Made by a program: the position numbers and the translations under genes. Shown one piece after another: positions 1-8,412 of a stretch of DNA of 64,000 bases (position 1 is its first letter; each line of letters opens with the position of its first letter). The notes under the pieces are model-generated. The model made no database searches. It was not told where the DNA came from and was given only the letters and a program-made list of their open reading frames with translations. This DNA comes from RPQJ01 sp046347155 (GTDB lineage: Bacteria > Pseudomonadota > Gammaproteobacteria > Steroidobacterales > Steroidobacteraceae): NCBI GenBank assembly GCA_046347155.1, contig JAXMGT010000001.1, positions 1,488,001 to 1,552,000 on the forward strand, read 5' to 3'.

Positions 1-1362
1 GATGTAGCGCCCGAGGACGCCGTAGAGGTTCATCCTCCTGAGCTCGTGGGTGACGCCCGCCGGGGCCTGGAGCAGTTCGAGGAACAGGCGGTGGTTGCGC
101 GGGTGCTGGCGGAATTCCTCGTCGATGAGCCACAGGTGCCGGCCGAGCGCGCGTATCGTCGAGGCGCGGACGCCGCGAAGCTCCGGGTGGTCCTGCATCA
201 GGCGGAACAGCTCGAGGATCGCCGAAGGCTGGCGTGCGAACACGTCGTCCGCGGTCACCTCGAGGAAGTCGCCGCGCACCTGGAAGCGCGGGTTCAGCGG
301 GACGATCTCCGCGCCGCCGTCGCCCAGGATGGCCTCGCGAAAGAGCTGCAGCAGCATCTCGTTCAGCAGGCTGACATCCATCACGGTGCGGTAGTAGCGC
401 TGCATGAACTGCTCGACCGCGAGCGTGTAGGTCGCGTCCTCGTAGCCGAACATCTGCGCCACGCGGCTCTGGTGGTCGAACAGCAGCCGGTCCTCGCGCC
501 GCCCGGTCAGCACGTGCAGCGCGAAACGCACCTTCCACAGGAAGGCCTGCGCGGTGCGCAGCTTGCGCAGTTCGCCCGCGGTCAGGAACCCGTGCTCGAC
601 GAGTTCGTCGAACGTGTCGGCGCCGAAGTGGCGCTTCGCGACCCAGCCGATCGTCTGGATGTCGCGCAGTCCGCCCGGGCCGGTCTTCACGTTGGGCTCG
701 AGGTTGTAGGCCGTGTCGTGGTGCCGGTGGTGGCGCGCCTGCTGTTCGGTCACCTTGGCCTCGAAGAACGCCTTCGACGACCACACGCTGTCCGCGCCGA
801 GCGCGCGGCGCATCGCCTGGTAGAGATGCTCCGGGCCGGCGAGCAGTCGCGCCTCGATCAGCGTCGTCGCGACGCTCACGTCGGCGGCGCTCTCGCGCTG
901 GCAGTCGTCGATCGTCCGGACGCTGTGACCGACCTCGAGGCCGATGTCCCACAGGAAGGCGAGGAAGCGCTCGATGCCCTCGTGGCCGCCCTCGTCGTCG
1001 GACTTCGGCAGAAGGATCAGCACGTCGATGTCGGAGCAGGGGTGCAGCTCGCCGCGGCCGTAGCCGCCGACGGCCACGAGCGCGACGTCGCGCGTCGCGC
1101 CTGCGTGCAGCGACCAGGCCTCGCGCAGCACGACGTCCACCATCCGGGCCCGGTCGCGCACCAGCGCCTCGATCGGCTCGTCCTCGCCGAAGCGCTGCAC
1201 GAGGCTCGCGGTGCCCTCAGCAAGGGCCTGGCGGAACGCCGCGACCCGGTCCGCACCGGCCGACATCGCGGCCGGCAGCGTGTCGAGGAAGGGCCAGGAC
1301 GGCAGCGGTACCCGCCCGGTGGCGGCAGCGAACTCCTCGGCCTCTCCGTGGGTCGCGCTCAA
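1..1362 (-). CDS. glnD: GlnD, PII uridylyltransferase/uridylyl-removing enzyme (5' part only)
   Basis: Bifunctional nitrogen sensor that adds and removes UMP on PII proteins according to glutamine level. Only the first 454 codons are inside the window; the C-terminal HD and ACT domains lie beyond the left edge. The reverse-strand reading frame shows the nucleotidyltransferase motif VGGYGRGELHPCSDID at about residues 98-113, with the two Asp of the S-D-x-D active site, followed by the conserved stretch around NLEPNVKTGPGGLRDIQ. The most upstream start is a TTG that overlaps the map stop codon (TTGA), with an AGGAG about 11 nt upstream; an in-frame ATG 32 codons further in is the alternative. 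Placement directly after map is common in gammaproteobacteria. Identity is secure, the start is not. Confidence 0.93.
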   Translation of the reverse strand, partial: MSATHGEAEEFAAATGRVPLPSWPFLDTLPAAMSAGADRVAAFRQALAEGTASLVQRFGEDEPIEALVRDRARMVDVVLREAWSLHAGATRDVALVAVGGYGRGELHPCSDIDVLILLPKSDDEGGHEGIERFLAFLWDIGLEVGHSVRTIDDCQRESAADVSVATTLIEARLLAGPEHLYQAMRRALGADSVWSSKAFFEAKVTEQQARHHRHHDTAYNLEPNVKTGPGGLRDIQTIGWVAKRHFGADTFDELVEHGFLTAGELRKLRTAQAFLWKVRFALHVLTGRREDRLLFDHQSRVAQMFGYEDATYTLAVEQFMQRYYRTVMDVSLLNEMLLQLFREAILGDGGAEIVPLNPRFQVRGDFLEVTADDVFARQPSAILELFRLMQDHPELRGVRASTIRALGRHLWLIDEEFRQHPRNHRLFLELLQAPAGVTHELRRMNLYGVLGRYI

Positions 1363-2180
1363 GCGGGTGGCCGCTCCTGCGCGCCGAGCGTGAGCACCTC
1401 GGAGCCCGCGTCGGTGACGAGCACGGTGTGCTCCCACTGCGCGGACAGCGAGTGATCGCGGGTGACGACGGTCCAGCCGTCGGGGAGCAGGCGCACCTCG
1501 CGGCGACCGGCGTTGACCATGGGCTCGATCGTGAACGTCATCCCGGCCTCGAGCACGAGGCCCGTGCCGGCCGTGCCGTAGTGCAGCACCTGCGGGTCCT
1601 CGTGGAACCCGCGGCCGATGCCGTGGCCGCAGTACTCGCGCACGACCGAGTAGTGGTTGCCCTCGACGAACGACTGGATCGCGGCGCCGATGTCGCCGAG
1701 GCGCGCGCCGGGGCGCACGACTCGGATGCCGCGCCACATCGCCTCCCGGGTCACCTCGACCAGCCGCTGCACGTGCGGTGGCACCTTGCCGACGCAGAAC
1801 ATCCGGCTCGAATCGCCGTGGAACCCGTCCTTGATCACGGTCACGTCCACGTTGACGATGTCGCCCTGCCGCAGGCGCTTGTCGCCCGGGATCCCGTGGC
1901 AGACGACGTGGTTCACCGACGTGCAGATCGACTTCGGATACCCGCGGTAGCCGAGCGGGGCGGGGACCGCCTGCTGCCGCTCGACGATCCAGTCGTGGCA
2001 CAGCCGGTCGAGCTCGTCGGTCGAGACGCCGGCCACGACGTGCTGGCCGATCATGTCGAGCACCTCGGCGGTCAGCCTCCCGGCCAGACGCATCGCGTCC
2101 TGCTCGGCAGGGGATTTCACGGCGACGCGGCCCGCAACGGGTGGGGGCCGGTCCGCCAGGGCTGGCTCAGGCTGCTGCAT
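1359..2180 (-). CDS. map: Methionine aminopeptidase type I
   Basis: Cytosolic metalloprotease that removes the initiator methionine from nascent proteins. The 273-residue product is a single catalytic domain with all five expected metal ligands in order: D112 and D123 (NVDVTVIKDGFHGD), H186 (GHGIGRGFHE), E219 (FTIEPM) and E250 (QWEHTV), plus the substrate-binding His in VVCHGIPGD. I chose the ATG giving MQQPEPALAD; a start 16 codons further upstream is open but adds a tail that the family lacks. It is transcribed away from rpsB, and its last bases overlap the putative TTG start of glnD, so the two are probably coupled. Confidence 0.95.
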   Translation of the reverse strand: MQQPEPALADRPPPVAGRVAVKSPAEQDAMRLAGRLTAEVLDMIGQHVVAGVSTDELDRLCHDWIVERQQAVPAPLGYRGYPKSICTSVNHVVCHGIPGDKRLRQGDIVNVDVTVIKDGFHGDSSRMFCVGKVPPHVQRLVEVTREAMWRGIRVVRPGARLGDIGAAIQSFVEGNHYSVVREYCGHGIGRGFHEDPQVLHYGTAGTGLVLEAGMTFTIEPMVNAGRREVRLLPDGWTVVTRDHSLSAQWEHTVLVTDAGSEVLTLGAQERPPA

Positions 2181-2232
2181 GGTCGGCGGGTGCTTCCAGC
2201 GCCGGTGCCCCGTGGCCCCGGCGCGCAAGTGT

Positions 2233-2260
2233 TTGAACGAACGGAAAGTTATGGTATAAA
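2233..2260 (+). promoter_or_regulatory. Sigma-70-type promoter of rpsB-tsf
   Basis: TTGAAC (2233-2238) and TATAAA (2255-2260) are separated by 16 bp in an AT-rich island that contrasts with the surrounding GC-rich DNA. It points at rpsB and would start transcripts near 2267, leaving a leader of about 125 nt. This is the best-looking vegetative promoter in the window, as expected for a ribosomal protein operon. No start site has been measured. Confidence 0.72.
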
Positions 2261-2265
2261 GCGCG

Positions 2266-2393
2266 CCCGTTTTTCACAACCTAAACCGCACACGCGCCGT
2301 CACATGTGGCTGGGTGCCTGCCAGGCCGGGAGGTCTCGCGGGTTGCCGCATGGGGTGCGTGGAGGCCCAACCCCACAAGGAGATCGAGCAATC
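2266..2393 (+). promoter_or_regulatory. rpsB 5' leader, candidate S2 autoregulatory region
   Basis: The untranslated leader is long for this compact genome. It contains a short hairpin with arms TGGGGT (2351-2356) and ACCCCA (2370-2375) ending just before the AAGGAG ribosome-binding site at 2377-2382. S2 is known to repress rpsB-tsf translation through its mRNA leader in gammaproteobacteria, so this region is the natural candidate. I have not matched it to the known leader structure; the assignment is inference from position. Confidence 0.35.
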
Positions 2394-3368
2394 ATGGCCA
2401 GCATGTCCATGCGTCAGATGCTGGAAGCGGGTGTCCACTTCGGACACCAGACCCGCTTCTGGAACCCGAAGATGGCCCCCTTCATCTTCGGCGAGCGCAA
2501 CCGCATCCACATCATCAACCTCGAGAAGACGCTGCCCCTCTACGTCGAGGCGGCGGGCTTCGTCAAGCACACGGTCGCCGAGGGCGGCAAGGTGCTGTTC
2601 GTCGGCACGAAGCGCTCGGCCCGCGAGGCCGTCGCCCGCGAGGCTGCCCGCTGCGGCATGCCCTACGTCAGCCACCGCTGGCTCGGCGGCATGCTCACGA
2701 ACTTCAAGACCATCCGCCAGTCGATCAAGCGCCTCGCCGAGATCGACGAGCTGCTCGCGAGCGGCACGATCGAGGGCCGCAGCAAGCGCGAGGCGCAGAT
2801 GCTCCGCCGCGAGCGCGAGAAGCTCGACCGCAGCCTCGGCGGCATCAAGGACATGGACGGGCTGCCGGACGTGATGTTTGTCGTCGACGTCGGCCACGAG
2901 AAGATCGCGATCCACGAGGCCCAGAAGCTCGGCATCCCGGTCGTGGCCGTGGTCGACACGAACTGCTCGCCGGATGGCATCAGCTACGTGATCCCGGGCA
3001 ACGACGACGCGATGCGCGCGATCGAGCTCTATGCGTCCGGTATCGCCGACGCGGTGCTCGAGGGCCGCTCGACGCTGCCCGAGGTGAGCGTCGGCGAGGA
3101 CGAGTTCGTCGAACTCGACGAGGAAGGCAAGCCGCGTGCGAAGGCGGGCCCGAAGCGTCGTGCCGCCCCGACCCGCAAGAAGGCCCCGGCGCGCCGCAAG
3201 GCCGGTGCCGAGGGCGAAGCCGCGGCCCCGGCGCACGACGCCCAGGCCGAGCTTGCCGAGGCCGACCCGGAGGAGAGCCCGGAGGCCTTCATGGCGCGCC
3301 GCGAAGCCGCCCGCAAGAAGGGCCCTGCGACCGCCGACGTCCCGGCGACGCCGGCCGCGGGGGAGTGA
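2394..3368 (+). CDS. rpsB: 30S ribosomal protein S2 with long basic C-terminal tail
   Basis: Structural protein of the small ribosomal subunit, needed for S1 binding. The N-terminal part is a canonical S2 (MRQMLEAGVHFGHQTRFWNP, then FGERNRIHIINLEKT, and PDVMFVVDV in the second half). The protein is 324 residues against about 241 in E. coli. The excess is a tail of about 85 residues after the conserved fold, rich in Ala, Lys, Arg, Pro and Glu. The start is the first of several nearby ATGs and is the one with an AAGGAG 11 nt upstream. Two bases separate its stop from tsf, the usual operon partner. Confidence 0.97.
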   Translation: MASMSMRQMLEAGVHFGHQTRFWNPKMAPFIFGERNRIHIINLEKTLPLYVEAAGFVKHTVAEGGKVLFVGTKRSAREAVAREAARCGMPYVSHRWLGGMLTNFKTIRQSIKRLAEIDELLASGTIEGRSKREAQMLRREREKLDRSLGGIKDMDGLPDVMFVVDVGHEKIAIHEAQKLGIPVVAVVDTNCSPDGISYVIPGNDDAMRAIELYASGIADAVLEGRSTLPEVSVGEDEFVELDEEGKPRAKAGPKRRAAPTRKKAPARRKAGAEGEAAAPAHDAQAELAEADPEESPEAFMARREAARKKGPATADVPATPAAGE

Positions 3369-3370
3369 CC

Positions 3371-4264
3371 ATGACCGCCGTCACCGCTGAGGCCGTCAAG
3401 TCGCTCCGCGAGCGTACCGGCGCGGGCATGATGGAGTGCAAGAAGGCGCTCGTGGAAGCCGGCGGCGACCTCGAGGCCGCGGCCGAGGCCATGCGCAAGT
3501 CGGGTCTCGCGAAGGCCGACAAGAAGGCGGGCCGCGTCGCGGCCGAGGGCGTCGTCGCGGTCGAGAAGGCCGCCGACGGCCGCGCCGTCGCGCTGGTCGA
3601 GGTCAACTCGGAGACCGATTTCGTCGCCCGCGAGAAGGACTTCCAGTCCTTCGCCGCCGCGGTCGCGCGGGTTGCGCTCGAGACCCGTCCCGCGGACCTC
3701 GACGCGCTCAATGCCGCGAAGCTGCCGGACGGCCGGACCGTGGACGAGGCGCGCCGCGCGCTGATCGCCCGTATCGGCGAGAACATCGGCGTGCGCCGCT
3801 TCGAGGTGGTGACCGGTTCGGCCACCGTCGCGACCTACCTCCACGGCAGCCGGATCGGCAGCGTCGTGGTGCTCGAGGGTGGCGATGGCGAACTCGGCCA
3901 CGACCTCGCGATGCACGTCGCGGCGATCAACCCGCAGTACCTGTCGGCGGCCGAAGTGCCGGCCGAGCAGGTGGAAAAGGAGCGCGAGATCATCGTCGCC
4001 CAGGCGGCGGCGGACCCGAAGCTCCAGGGCAAGCCGAAGGAGGTGCTCGTGAAGGCCTCCGAGGGCAAGCTGCGCAAGTTCCTCTCCGAGATCACGCTGC
4101 TCGGCCAGCCGTTCGTGAAGGACGACAAGCAGACCGTCGAGCAGGTCCTCAAGCAGGCCGGCGCGAAGGTCGTGCGCTACGTCCGTTTCGAGGTCGGCGC
4201 CGGCATCGAGAAGAAGCAGGAGAACTTCGCGGCCGAGGTGATGGCGCAGGTGCGGGGCGCCTGA
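3371..4264 (+). CDS. tsf: Translation elongation factor Ts
   Basis: Guanine nucleotide exchange factor that recycles EF-Tu. The 297-residue product begins with the N-terminal UBA-like module (VKSLRERTGAGMMECKKAL) and carries the EF-Tu contact motif TDFVAR in VNSETDFVAREKDF near residue 80, followed by the two core subdomains and a C-terminal module ending VMAQVRGA. Length is close to the E. coli protein (283). It starts two bases after the rpsB stop, and a strong hairpin follows its own stop, so rpsB-tsf forms a two-gene unit. Confidence 0.97.
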   Translation: MTAVTAEAVKSLRERTGAGMMECKKALVEAGGDLEAAAEAMRKSGLAKADKKAGRVAAEGVVAVEKAADGRAVALVEVNSETDFVAREKDFQSFAAAVARVALETRPADLDALNAAKLPDGRTVDEARRALIARIGENIGVRRFEVVTGSATVATYLHGSRIGSVVVLEGGDGELGHDLAMHVAAINPQYLSAAEVPAEQVEKEREIIVAQAAADPKLQGKPKEVLVKASEGKLRKFLSEITLLGQPFVKDDKQTVEQVLKQAGAKVVRYVRFEVGAGIEKKQENFAAEVMAQVRGA

Positions 4265-4295
4265 GCCCGCACCGGCCGCGAGACGACCACCACGA

Positions 4296-4319
4296 GGAAC
4301 CCCGCGCGAGCGGGGTTCC
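4296..4319 (+). terminator. Hairpin after tsf, probable intrinsic terminator
   Basis: A perfect 10-bp stem, GGAACCCCGC paired with GCGGGGTTCC, closes a GCGA tetraloop 31 nt after the tsf stop. The bases after it (TTATAAT) are AT-rich but not a true T-run, so termination may be partial. The hairpin abuts the -10 box that would serve pyrH. Confidence 0.6.
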
Positions 4320-4326
4320 TTATAAT
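4320..4326 (+). promoter_or_regulatory. -10 element upstream of pyrH
   Basis: A consensus TATAAT follows the tsf hairpin with no gap and lies 28 nt before the pyrH start. The -35 region would fall inside the hairpin and has no recognisable TTGACA. The perfect -10 box suggests a separate start for pyrH-frr and downstream genes, but only half of a promoter is visible. Confidence 0.5.
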
Positions 4327-4353
4327 GGCCCCCCGTCGGAGGTGACGGACCGC

Positions 4354-5085
4354 ATGCCAGAATCCGCAGACGGAAAGCCGGCGTATCGCCGCATACTCGT
4401 GAAGCTGTCCGGGGAGGCCCTGATGGGCGACTCGGATTACGGCATCGACCCGGCGTTCCTGAAGCGACTCGCCTCCGAGATCGCAGCGGTGCGCGAACTC
4501 GGCGTCGAGGTGGCTGTCGTGATCGGCGGCGGCAACCTGTTCCGTGGGGCCGGGCTCGCCCGGGCCGGCATGGACCGGGTCACCGGCGACCAGATGGGCA
4601 TGCTCGCCACCGTGATGAACTCGCTCGCGCTGCAGGACGCCCTCGAGTCGATCGGTGTGTTCGTGCGGGTGCTCTCGGCCGTGCGGATCAACCAGGTCTG
4701 CGAGGACTACATCCGCCGCCGCGCCGTGCGCCACCTCGAGAAGGGCCGGGTCTGCATCTTCGCCGCCGGCACCGGCAACCCGTTCTTCACGACCGACACC
4801 GCCGCGAGCCTCCGGGCGATCGAGATCGAGGCCGACCTGCTGCTGAAGGCCACGAAGGTCGACGGCATCTACGACTCCGACCCGGTCGTGAACCCGCAGG
4901 CGCGCCGCTACGACCGGCTCACGTTCGACCAGGTGCTCGACGGCCGGCTGAACGTCATGGACGCGACCGCGATCGTCCTGTGCCGGGACAACCGGCTCCC
5001 GCTGCGCGTGTTCGACCTCAACGACGCCGGCGCGCTGGTGCGCGTCGCGCGGGGCGAGGACGTCGGTACGCTCGTCACGAACTGA
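4354..5085 (+). CDS. pyrH: UMP kinase
   Basis: Phosphorylates UMP to UDP, the step feeding all pyrimidine nucleotides; hexameric cytosolic enzyme of the amino-acid kinase fold. The 243 residues include the phosphate-binding VKLSGEALMG near the N-terminus, VVIGGGNLFRGAG, and DRVTGDQMGMLATVMN, all diagnostic of bacterial PyrH rather than carbamate or glutamate kinases. The ATG has a good GGAGGTG upstream at 4338-4344. It stands between the tsf hairpin and frr, the usual gammaproteobacterial order. Confidence 0.96.
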   Translation: MPESADGKPAYRRILVKLSGEALMGDSDYGIDPAFLKRLASEIAAVRELGVEVAVVIGGGNLFRGAGLARAGMDRVTGDQMGMLATVMNSLALQDALESIGVFVRVLSAVRINQVCEDYIRRRAVRHLEKGRVCIFAAGTGNPFFTTDTAASLRAIEIEADLLLKATKVDGIYDSDPVVNPQARRYDRLTFDQVLDGRLNVMDATAIVLCRDNRLPLRVFDLNDAGALVRVARGEDVGTLVTN

Positions 5086-5111
5086 GGCGGCCCGGCCGCC
5101 GGAGAACGACC

Positions 5112-5669
5112 ATGCTCGAGGACATCAAGAAGGACGCCGCCGAACGGATGGCCAAGTGCGTCGTCGCGCTGAAGGCCGACCTGAAGAAGCTGCGCACCGG
5201 GCGCGCAAGCACCAACCTGCTCGAGCACCTGAAGGTCGAGTACTACGGCAGCGAGGTCCCGCTGCAGCAGGTCGCCAACGTCGCGGTCGAGGACGCGCGC
5301 ACGCTCACGGTCGTCCCGTGGGAAAAGCAGATGGTGCCGGTCATCGAGAAGGCGATCATGAAGTCGGACCTCGGGCTGATGCCCGCCACCGCCGGCAGCG
5401 TGATCCGCGTGCCGCTGCCGTCGCTCACCGAGGAGCGCCGCCGCGAACTCACGAAGGTCGTGCGCCACGAGGGCGAGACGGCGCGCGTCGCGATCCGCAA
5501 CGTGCGCCGCGACGTGCTGCAGGAACTGAAGGAGATGCTGAAGGAAAAGCTCATCTCCGAGGACGTCGAGCGCAAGGCCCACGAGGAGGTCCAGAAGCTC
5601 ACCGACAAGTACGTCGCGGAGGTGGACGCCGTGCTTGCCGAGAAGGAAAAGGAGCTGATGCAGGTCTGA
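5112..5669 (+). CDS. frr: Ribosome recycling factor
   Basis: With EF-G, splits the post-termination 70S ribosome into subunits. At 185 residues it has exactly the E. coli length. Family features visible are the N-terminal helix MLEDIKKDAAERM, the KKLRTGRAS segment, VPLPSLTEERRRE in the middle, and the long C-terminal helix ending EKEKELMQV. It sits 26 nt after pyrH and four bases before uppS. Confidence 0.96.
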   Translation: MLEDIKKDAAERMAKCVVALKADLKKLRTGRASTNLLEHLKVEYYGSEVPLQQVANVAVEDARTLTVVPWEKQMVPVIEKAIMKSDLGLMPATAGSVIRVPLPSLTEERRRELTKVVRHEGETARVAIRNVRRDVLQELKEMLKEKLISEDVERKAHEEVQKLTDKYVAEVDAVLAEKEKELMQV

Positions 5670-5673
5670 CCCC

Positions 5674-6417
5674 GTGGCGCAGACGCACACCCGCGACCCG
5701 GGCACGCCGCGCCACGTCGCCGTCATCATGGACGGCAACGGCCGCTGGGCCGCCCGGCGCGCGCTTCCGAGGCACATGGGCCACCGGGCCGGCGTGAAGG
5801 CCGTGCGCGCCGTCGTCGAGGGTTGCGCGCGCCGCGGCGTCGAGGCGCTCACGTTGTTCGCATTCTCTAGCGAGAACTGGGGCCGGCCCCAGGAGGAGAT
5901 CTCGCGCCTGATGGAACTCTTCGTCGAGGCCATGGAACGCGAGGTGGACGAACTCGACGCGAATGGCATCCGGCTGCGGTTCATCGGCGACCTCACGAGG
6001 CTCCGTCCGCACGTGCGCGCAGGCATCGCCTCGGCCGAGGCGCGCACGGCCGCCAATACGCGGATGACGGTGTTCGTCGCGGTTTCCTATGGCGGTCGCT
6101 GGGACGTGGTCGAGGCCGCGAAGCACCTCGCCGCGGACGCGGCGGCCGGGCGGATCGAGCCGGGCGGCATCGACGAGGCGACGTTCGGTCGCGCACTCGC
6201 GCTCGGCGACGCACCGGACCCGGACCTCTTCATCCGGACGGGCGGCGAGCAGCGGGTGAGCAACTTCCTGCTGTGGAACCTGGCCTACACAGAGCTCTAT
6301 TTCTGCGACACGCTCTGGCCCGATTTCGACGACGCGGCGCTCGAGCGGGCCTTCCGGCACTTCGCCGGCCGGCAGCGCCGCTACGGCCTGCTCGATCCCC
6401 GGGTGGCCGGTGGCTAG
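5674..6417 (+). CDS. uppS: Undecaprenyl diphosphate synthase (cis-prenyltransferase)
   Basis: Condenses eight isopentenyl units onto farnesyl-PP to give the C55 lipid carrier for peptidoglycan and O-antigen. The 247-residue protein has AVIMDGNGRWA with the catalytic Asp, FAFSSENWGRP, and DLFIRTGGEQRVSNFLLW near the C-terminus. GTG is the start, just after the frr stop; a short variable lead of about 13 residues precedes the conserved core. The last eight bases overlap cdsA, linking lipid carrier and phospholipid synthesis translationally. Confidence 0.96.
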   Translation: MAQTHTRDPGTPRHVAVIMDGNGRWAARRALPRHMGHRAGVKAVRAVVEGCARRGVEALTLFAFSSENWGRPQEEISRLMELFVEAMEREVDELDANGIRLRFIGDLTRLRPHVRAGIASAEARTAANTRMTVFVAVSYGGRWDVVEAAKHLAADAAAGRIEPGGIDEATFGRALALGDAPDPDLFIRTGGEQRVSNFLLWNLAYTELYFCDTLWPDFDDAALERAFRHFAGRQRRYGLLDPRVAGG

Positions 6418-7225
6418 CGGCCTGCGCCAGCGGGTGTTCACGGCGCTGGCGCTGGCGGCCGTCGTGCTCGGCGTGCTGCTCGCGATGCCGCCCCTCGCGG
6501 CCGTGGCGGTCGTGGCCGTGATCGTCGTGCTCGGCGGCGCCTGGGAGTGGGCGGGCTTCGCCGGATGGACCGGCCCGGCCGGACGCGGCGCGTATGCCGC
6601 GGCGATCGCAGCGCTCGCGGCCCTGGCCTGGCACTGGACGTCGGATCCCGCGCACCTCGCGACATTCCTGCGCGCGACGGCGGCCTGGTGGGCCGTCGGC
6701 CTCCTGTGGGTGCTCGTTGCGCCGGGACGCGGCGGCCGTCCCGCCGCGGCGATTTCCGGCGTCGCGGTGCTCGTGCCCGCGGCCATCGGCCTCGCTCGCA
6801 CCGCGCTCGTGGTGCCGTACGGCCAGGCGCTGCTGCTGTTCCTGATCATCCTGATCGCGGCCGCCGATGTCGGGGCCTATTTCGGCGGGCGCCTGTTCGG
6901 CCGCCACAAGCTCGCCCCGGCCGTCAGTCCAGGCAAGACCTGGGAAGGGTTCGTGGCCGGCATGCTGGCCGCCGCGGCGGCCGCGGCCTGCGGTGCCGCG
7001 CTCTTCGACGTGCCGGTCGCTCCGTGGCTCGCGGTGTGCATCCCGGTGGCGCTCGTGTCCGTCGTCGGTGACCTCGTCGAAAGCATGTGGAAGCGACGCG
7101 CCGGCCTGAAGGACAGCGGTGGGCTGCTCCCGGGCCACGGGGGCGTGCTCGACCGGATCGACAGCCTGACGGCCGCGGGTCCCGCGTTCCTGCTCGGGTT
7201 GCAGGCGATCGGGGTCGCCGCGTGA
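6410..7225 (+). CDS. cdsA: Phosphatidate cytidylyltransferase (CDP-diglyceride synthase)
   Basis: Makes CDP-diacylglycerol from phosphatidate and CTP, the branch point to all phospholipids. The 271-residue polytopic membrane protein has Ala/Val/Leu-rich segments throughout and ends with the family signature, here SMWKRRAGLKDSGGLLPGHG followed by GVLDRIDS, which carries the metal-binding acidic residues. The GTG start lies inside the uppS end, and the stop shares bases with the dxr start (GTGA). Confidence 0.95.
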   Translation: MASGLRQRVFTALALAAVVLGVLLAMPPLAAVAVVAVIVVLGGAWEWAGFAGWTGPAGRGAYAAAIAALAALAWHWTSDPAHLATFLRATAAWWAVGLLWVLVAPGRGGRPAAAISGVAVLVPAAIGLARTALVVPYGQALLLFLIILIAAADVGAYFGGRLFGRHKLAPAVSPGKTWEGFVAGMLAAAAAAACGAALFDVPVAPWLAVCIPVALVSVVGDLVESMWKRRAGLKDSGGLLPGHGGVLDRIDSLTAAGPAFLLGLQAIGVAA

Positions 7226-8412
7226 AGCGCGTCGCCGTGCTCGGCAGCACCGGCAGCATCGGCGTCAGTACGCTCGACGTCGTCGCTCGGCACCCGGACC
7301 GCTACGAGGTTGTCGCACTGGCCGCCGCCTCGAACCACGCAAGGATGCTCGAGCAGTGCCGCGCTCACCGCCCGGCCGTCGCCGTGCTCGACGATCCGGC
7401 GGCCGCAAGGGCGCTCGAGGTTGCGCTGCGCGCGGAGGGACTGCCGACGCGGGTCGCCTGCGGGGGCGACGCGCTGGCGCAGGTTGCCGGCGGGCCCGGC
7501 GTCGACGTCGTGATGGCCGCGATCGTCGGTGCGGCCGGGCTCCCCTCGACGCTGGCGGCGGCCCGCGCCGGCAAGCGCGTGCTGCTCGCGAACAAGGAGT
7601 CGCTGGTCGTTGCCGGACGACTGCTGCTCGAGGCCGCCCAGGCGGGTGGCGCGACGCTGATCCCGATCGACAGCGAGCACAACGCGATCTTCCAGTGCCT
7701 GCCACCGGGCCCGACCGCCGGTCGGGCGTCGCCGGGCGTGCGGCGCATCCTGCTCACCGCGTCGGGTGGCCCGTTCCTCCGGACCCCGGTCGAGGCGATG
7801 CGCGCGGTCACGCCGGACCAGGCCTGTGCCCACCCCCGCTGGAGGATGGGCCGCAAGATCTCGGTCGATTCCGCCACGCTGATGAACAAGGGTCTCGAGC
7901 TGATCGAGGCCTGCCTGCTCTTCGGGACGGAACCCTCCCGGGTCGAGGTGGTCGTACATCCGCAGAGCATCATTCATTCGATGGTGGAGTACGTGGACGG
8001 CTCGATACTTGCGCAGCTCGGCAATCCGGACATGCGCACGCCGATCGCCCACGCGCTCGGCTGGCCGGAGCGGATCGCCTCCGGTGTAGAATCGCTGGAC
8101 CTCGTGGCGGCCGCCCGACTGGATTTCGAGGCCCCGGACGTCTTGCGCTTTCCGGCACTCCGGCTGGCCCGCGAGGCGGTCGAGGCCGGCGGCACGGCGC
8201 CGGCGGCCCTGAACGCGGCCAACGAGGTGGCGGTGGCGGCCTTTCTGGCCGGCAACGCCCGTTTCCATCGAATTCCGGAGGTCATCGAAGACGTGCTCCA
8301 GGGTCACGAGAATGCGGCTGCGTCGAGCCTCGAGGCCGTGCTCGAGGCGGATGTGCTGGCACGCGCCGCGGCCGCCCGGGCGCTCGGGGCCGGGGCAGGG
8401 GTTGCCGGATGA
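7222..8412 (+). CDS. dxr: 1-deoxy-D-xylulose 5-phosphate reductoisomerase
   Basis: Second step of the MEP isoprenoid pathway, converting DXP to MEP with NADPH. The 396 residues start with the NADPH-binding GSTGSIG, then LANKESLVVAG, PIDSEHNAIFQCL with the metal-binding Asp and Glu, and KISVDSATLMNKGLELIEA. The start is a GTG overlapping the cdsA stop by four bases. Together with ispD and ispF further down the same strand it supplies the isoprenoids used by UppS. Confidence 0.96.
   Translation: MKRVAVLGSTGSIGVSTLDVVARHPDRYEVVALAAASNHARMLEQCRAHRPAVAVLDDPAAARALEVALRAEGLPTRVACGGDALAQVAGGPGVDVVMAAIVGAAGLPSTLAAARAGKRVLLANKESLVVAGRLLLEAAQAGGATLIPIDSEHNAIFQCLPPGPTAGRASPGVRRILLTASGGPFLRTPVEAMRAVTPDQACAHPRWRMGRKISVDSATLMNKGLELIEACLLFGTEPSRVEVVVHPQSIIHSMVEYVDGSILAQLGNPDMRTPIAHALGWPERIASGVESLDLVAAARLDFEAPDVLRFPALRLAREAVEAGGTAPAALNAANEVAVAAFLAGNARFHRIPEVIEDVLQGHENAAASSLEAVLEADVLARAAAARALGAGAGVAG

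Noticed and set aside
2181..2228. Upstream start of map, adding 16 residues
   Set aside because: The extension is not family-like and would run into the rpsB promoter; the ATG at MQQPEPALAD is better placed.
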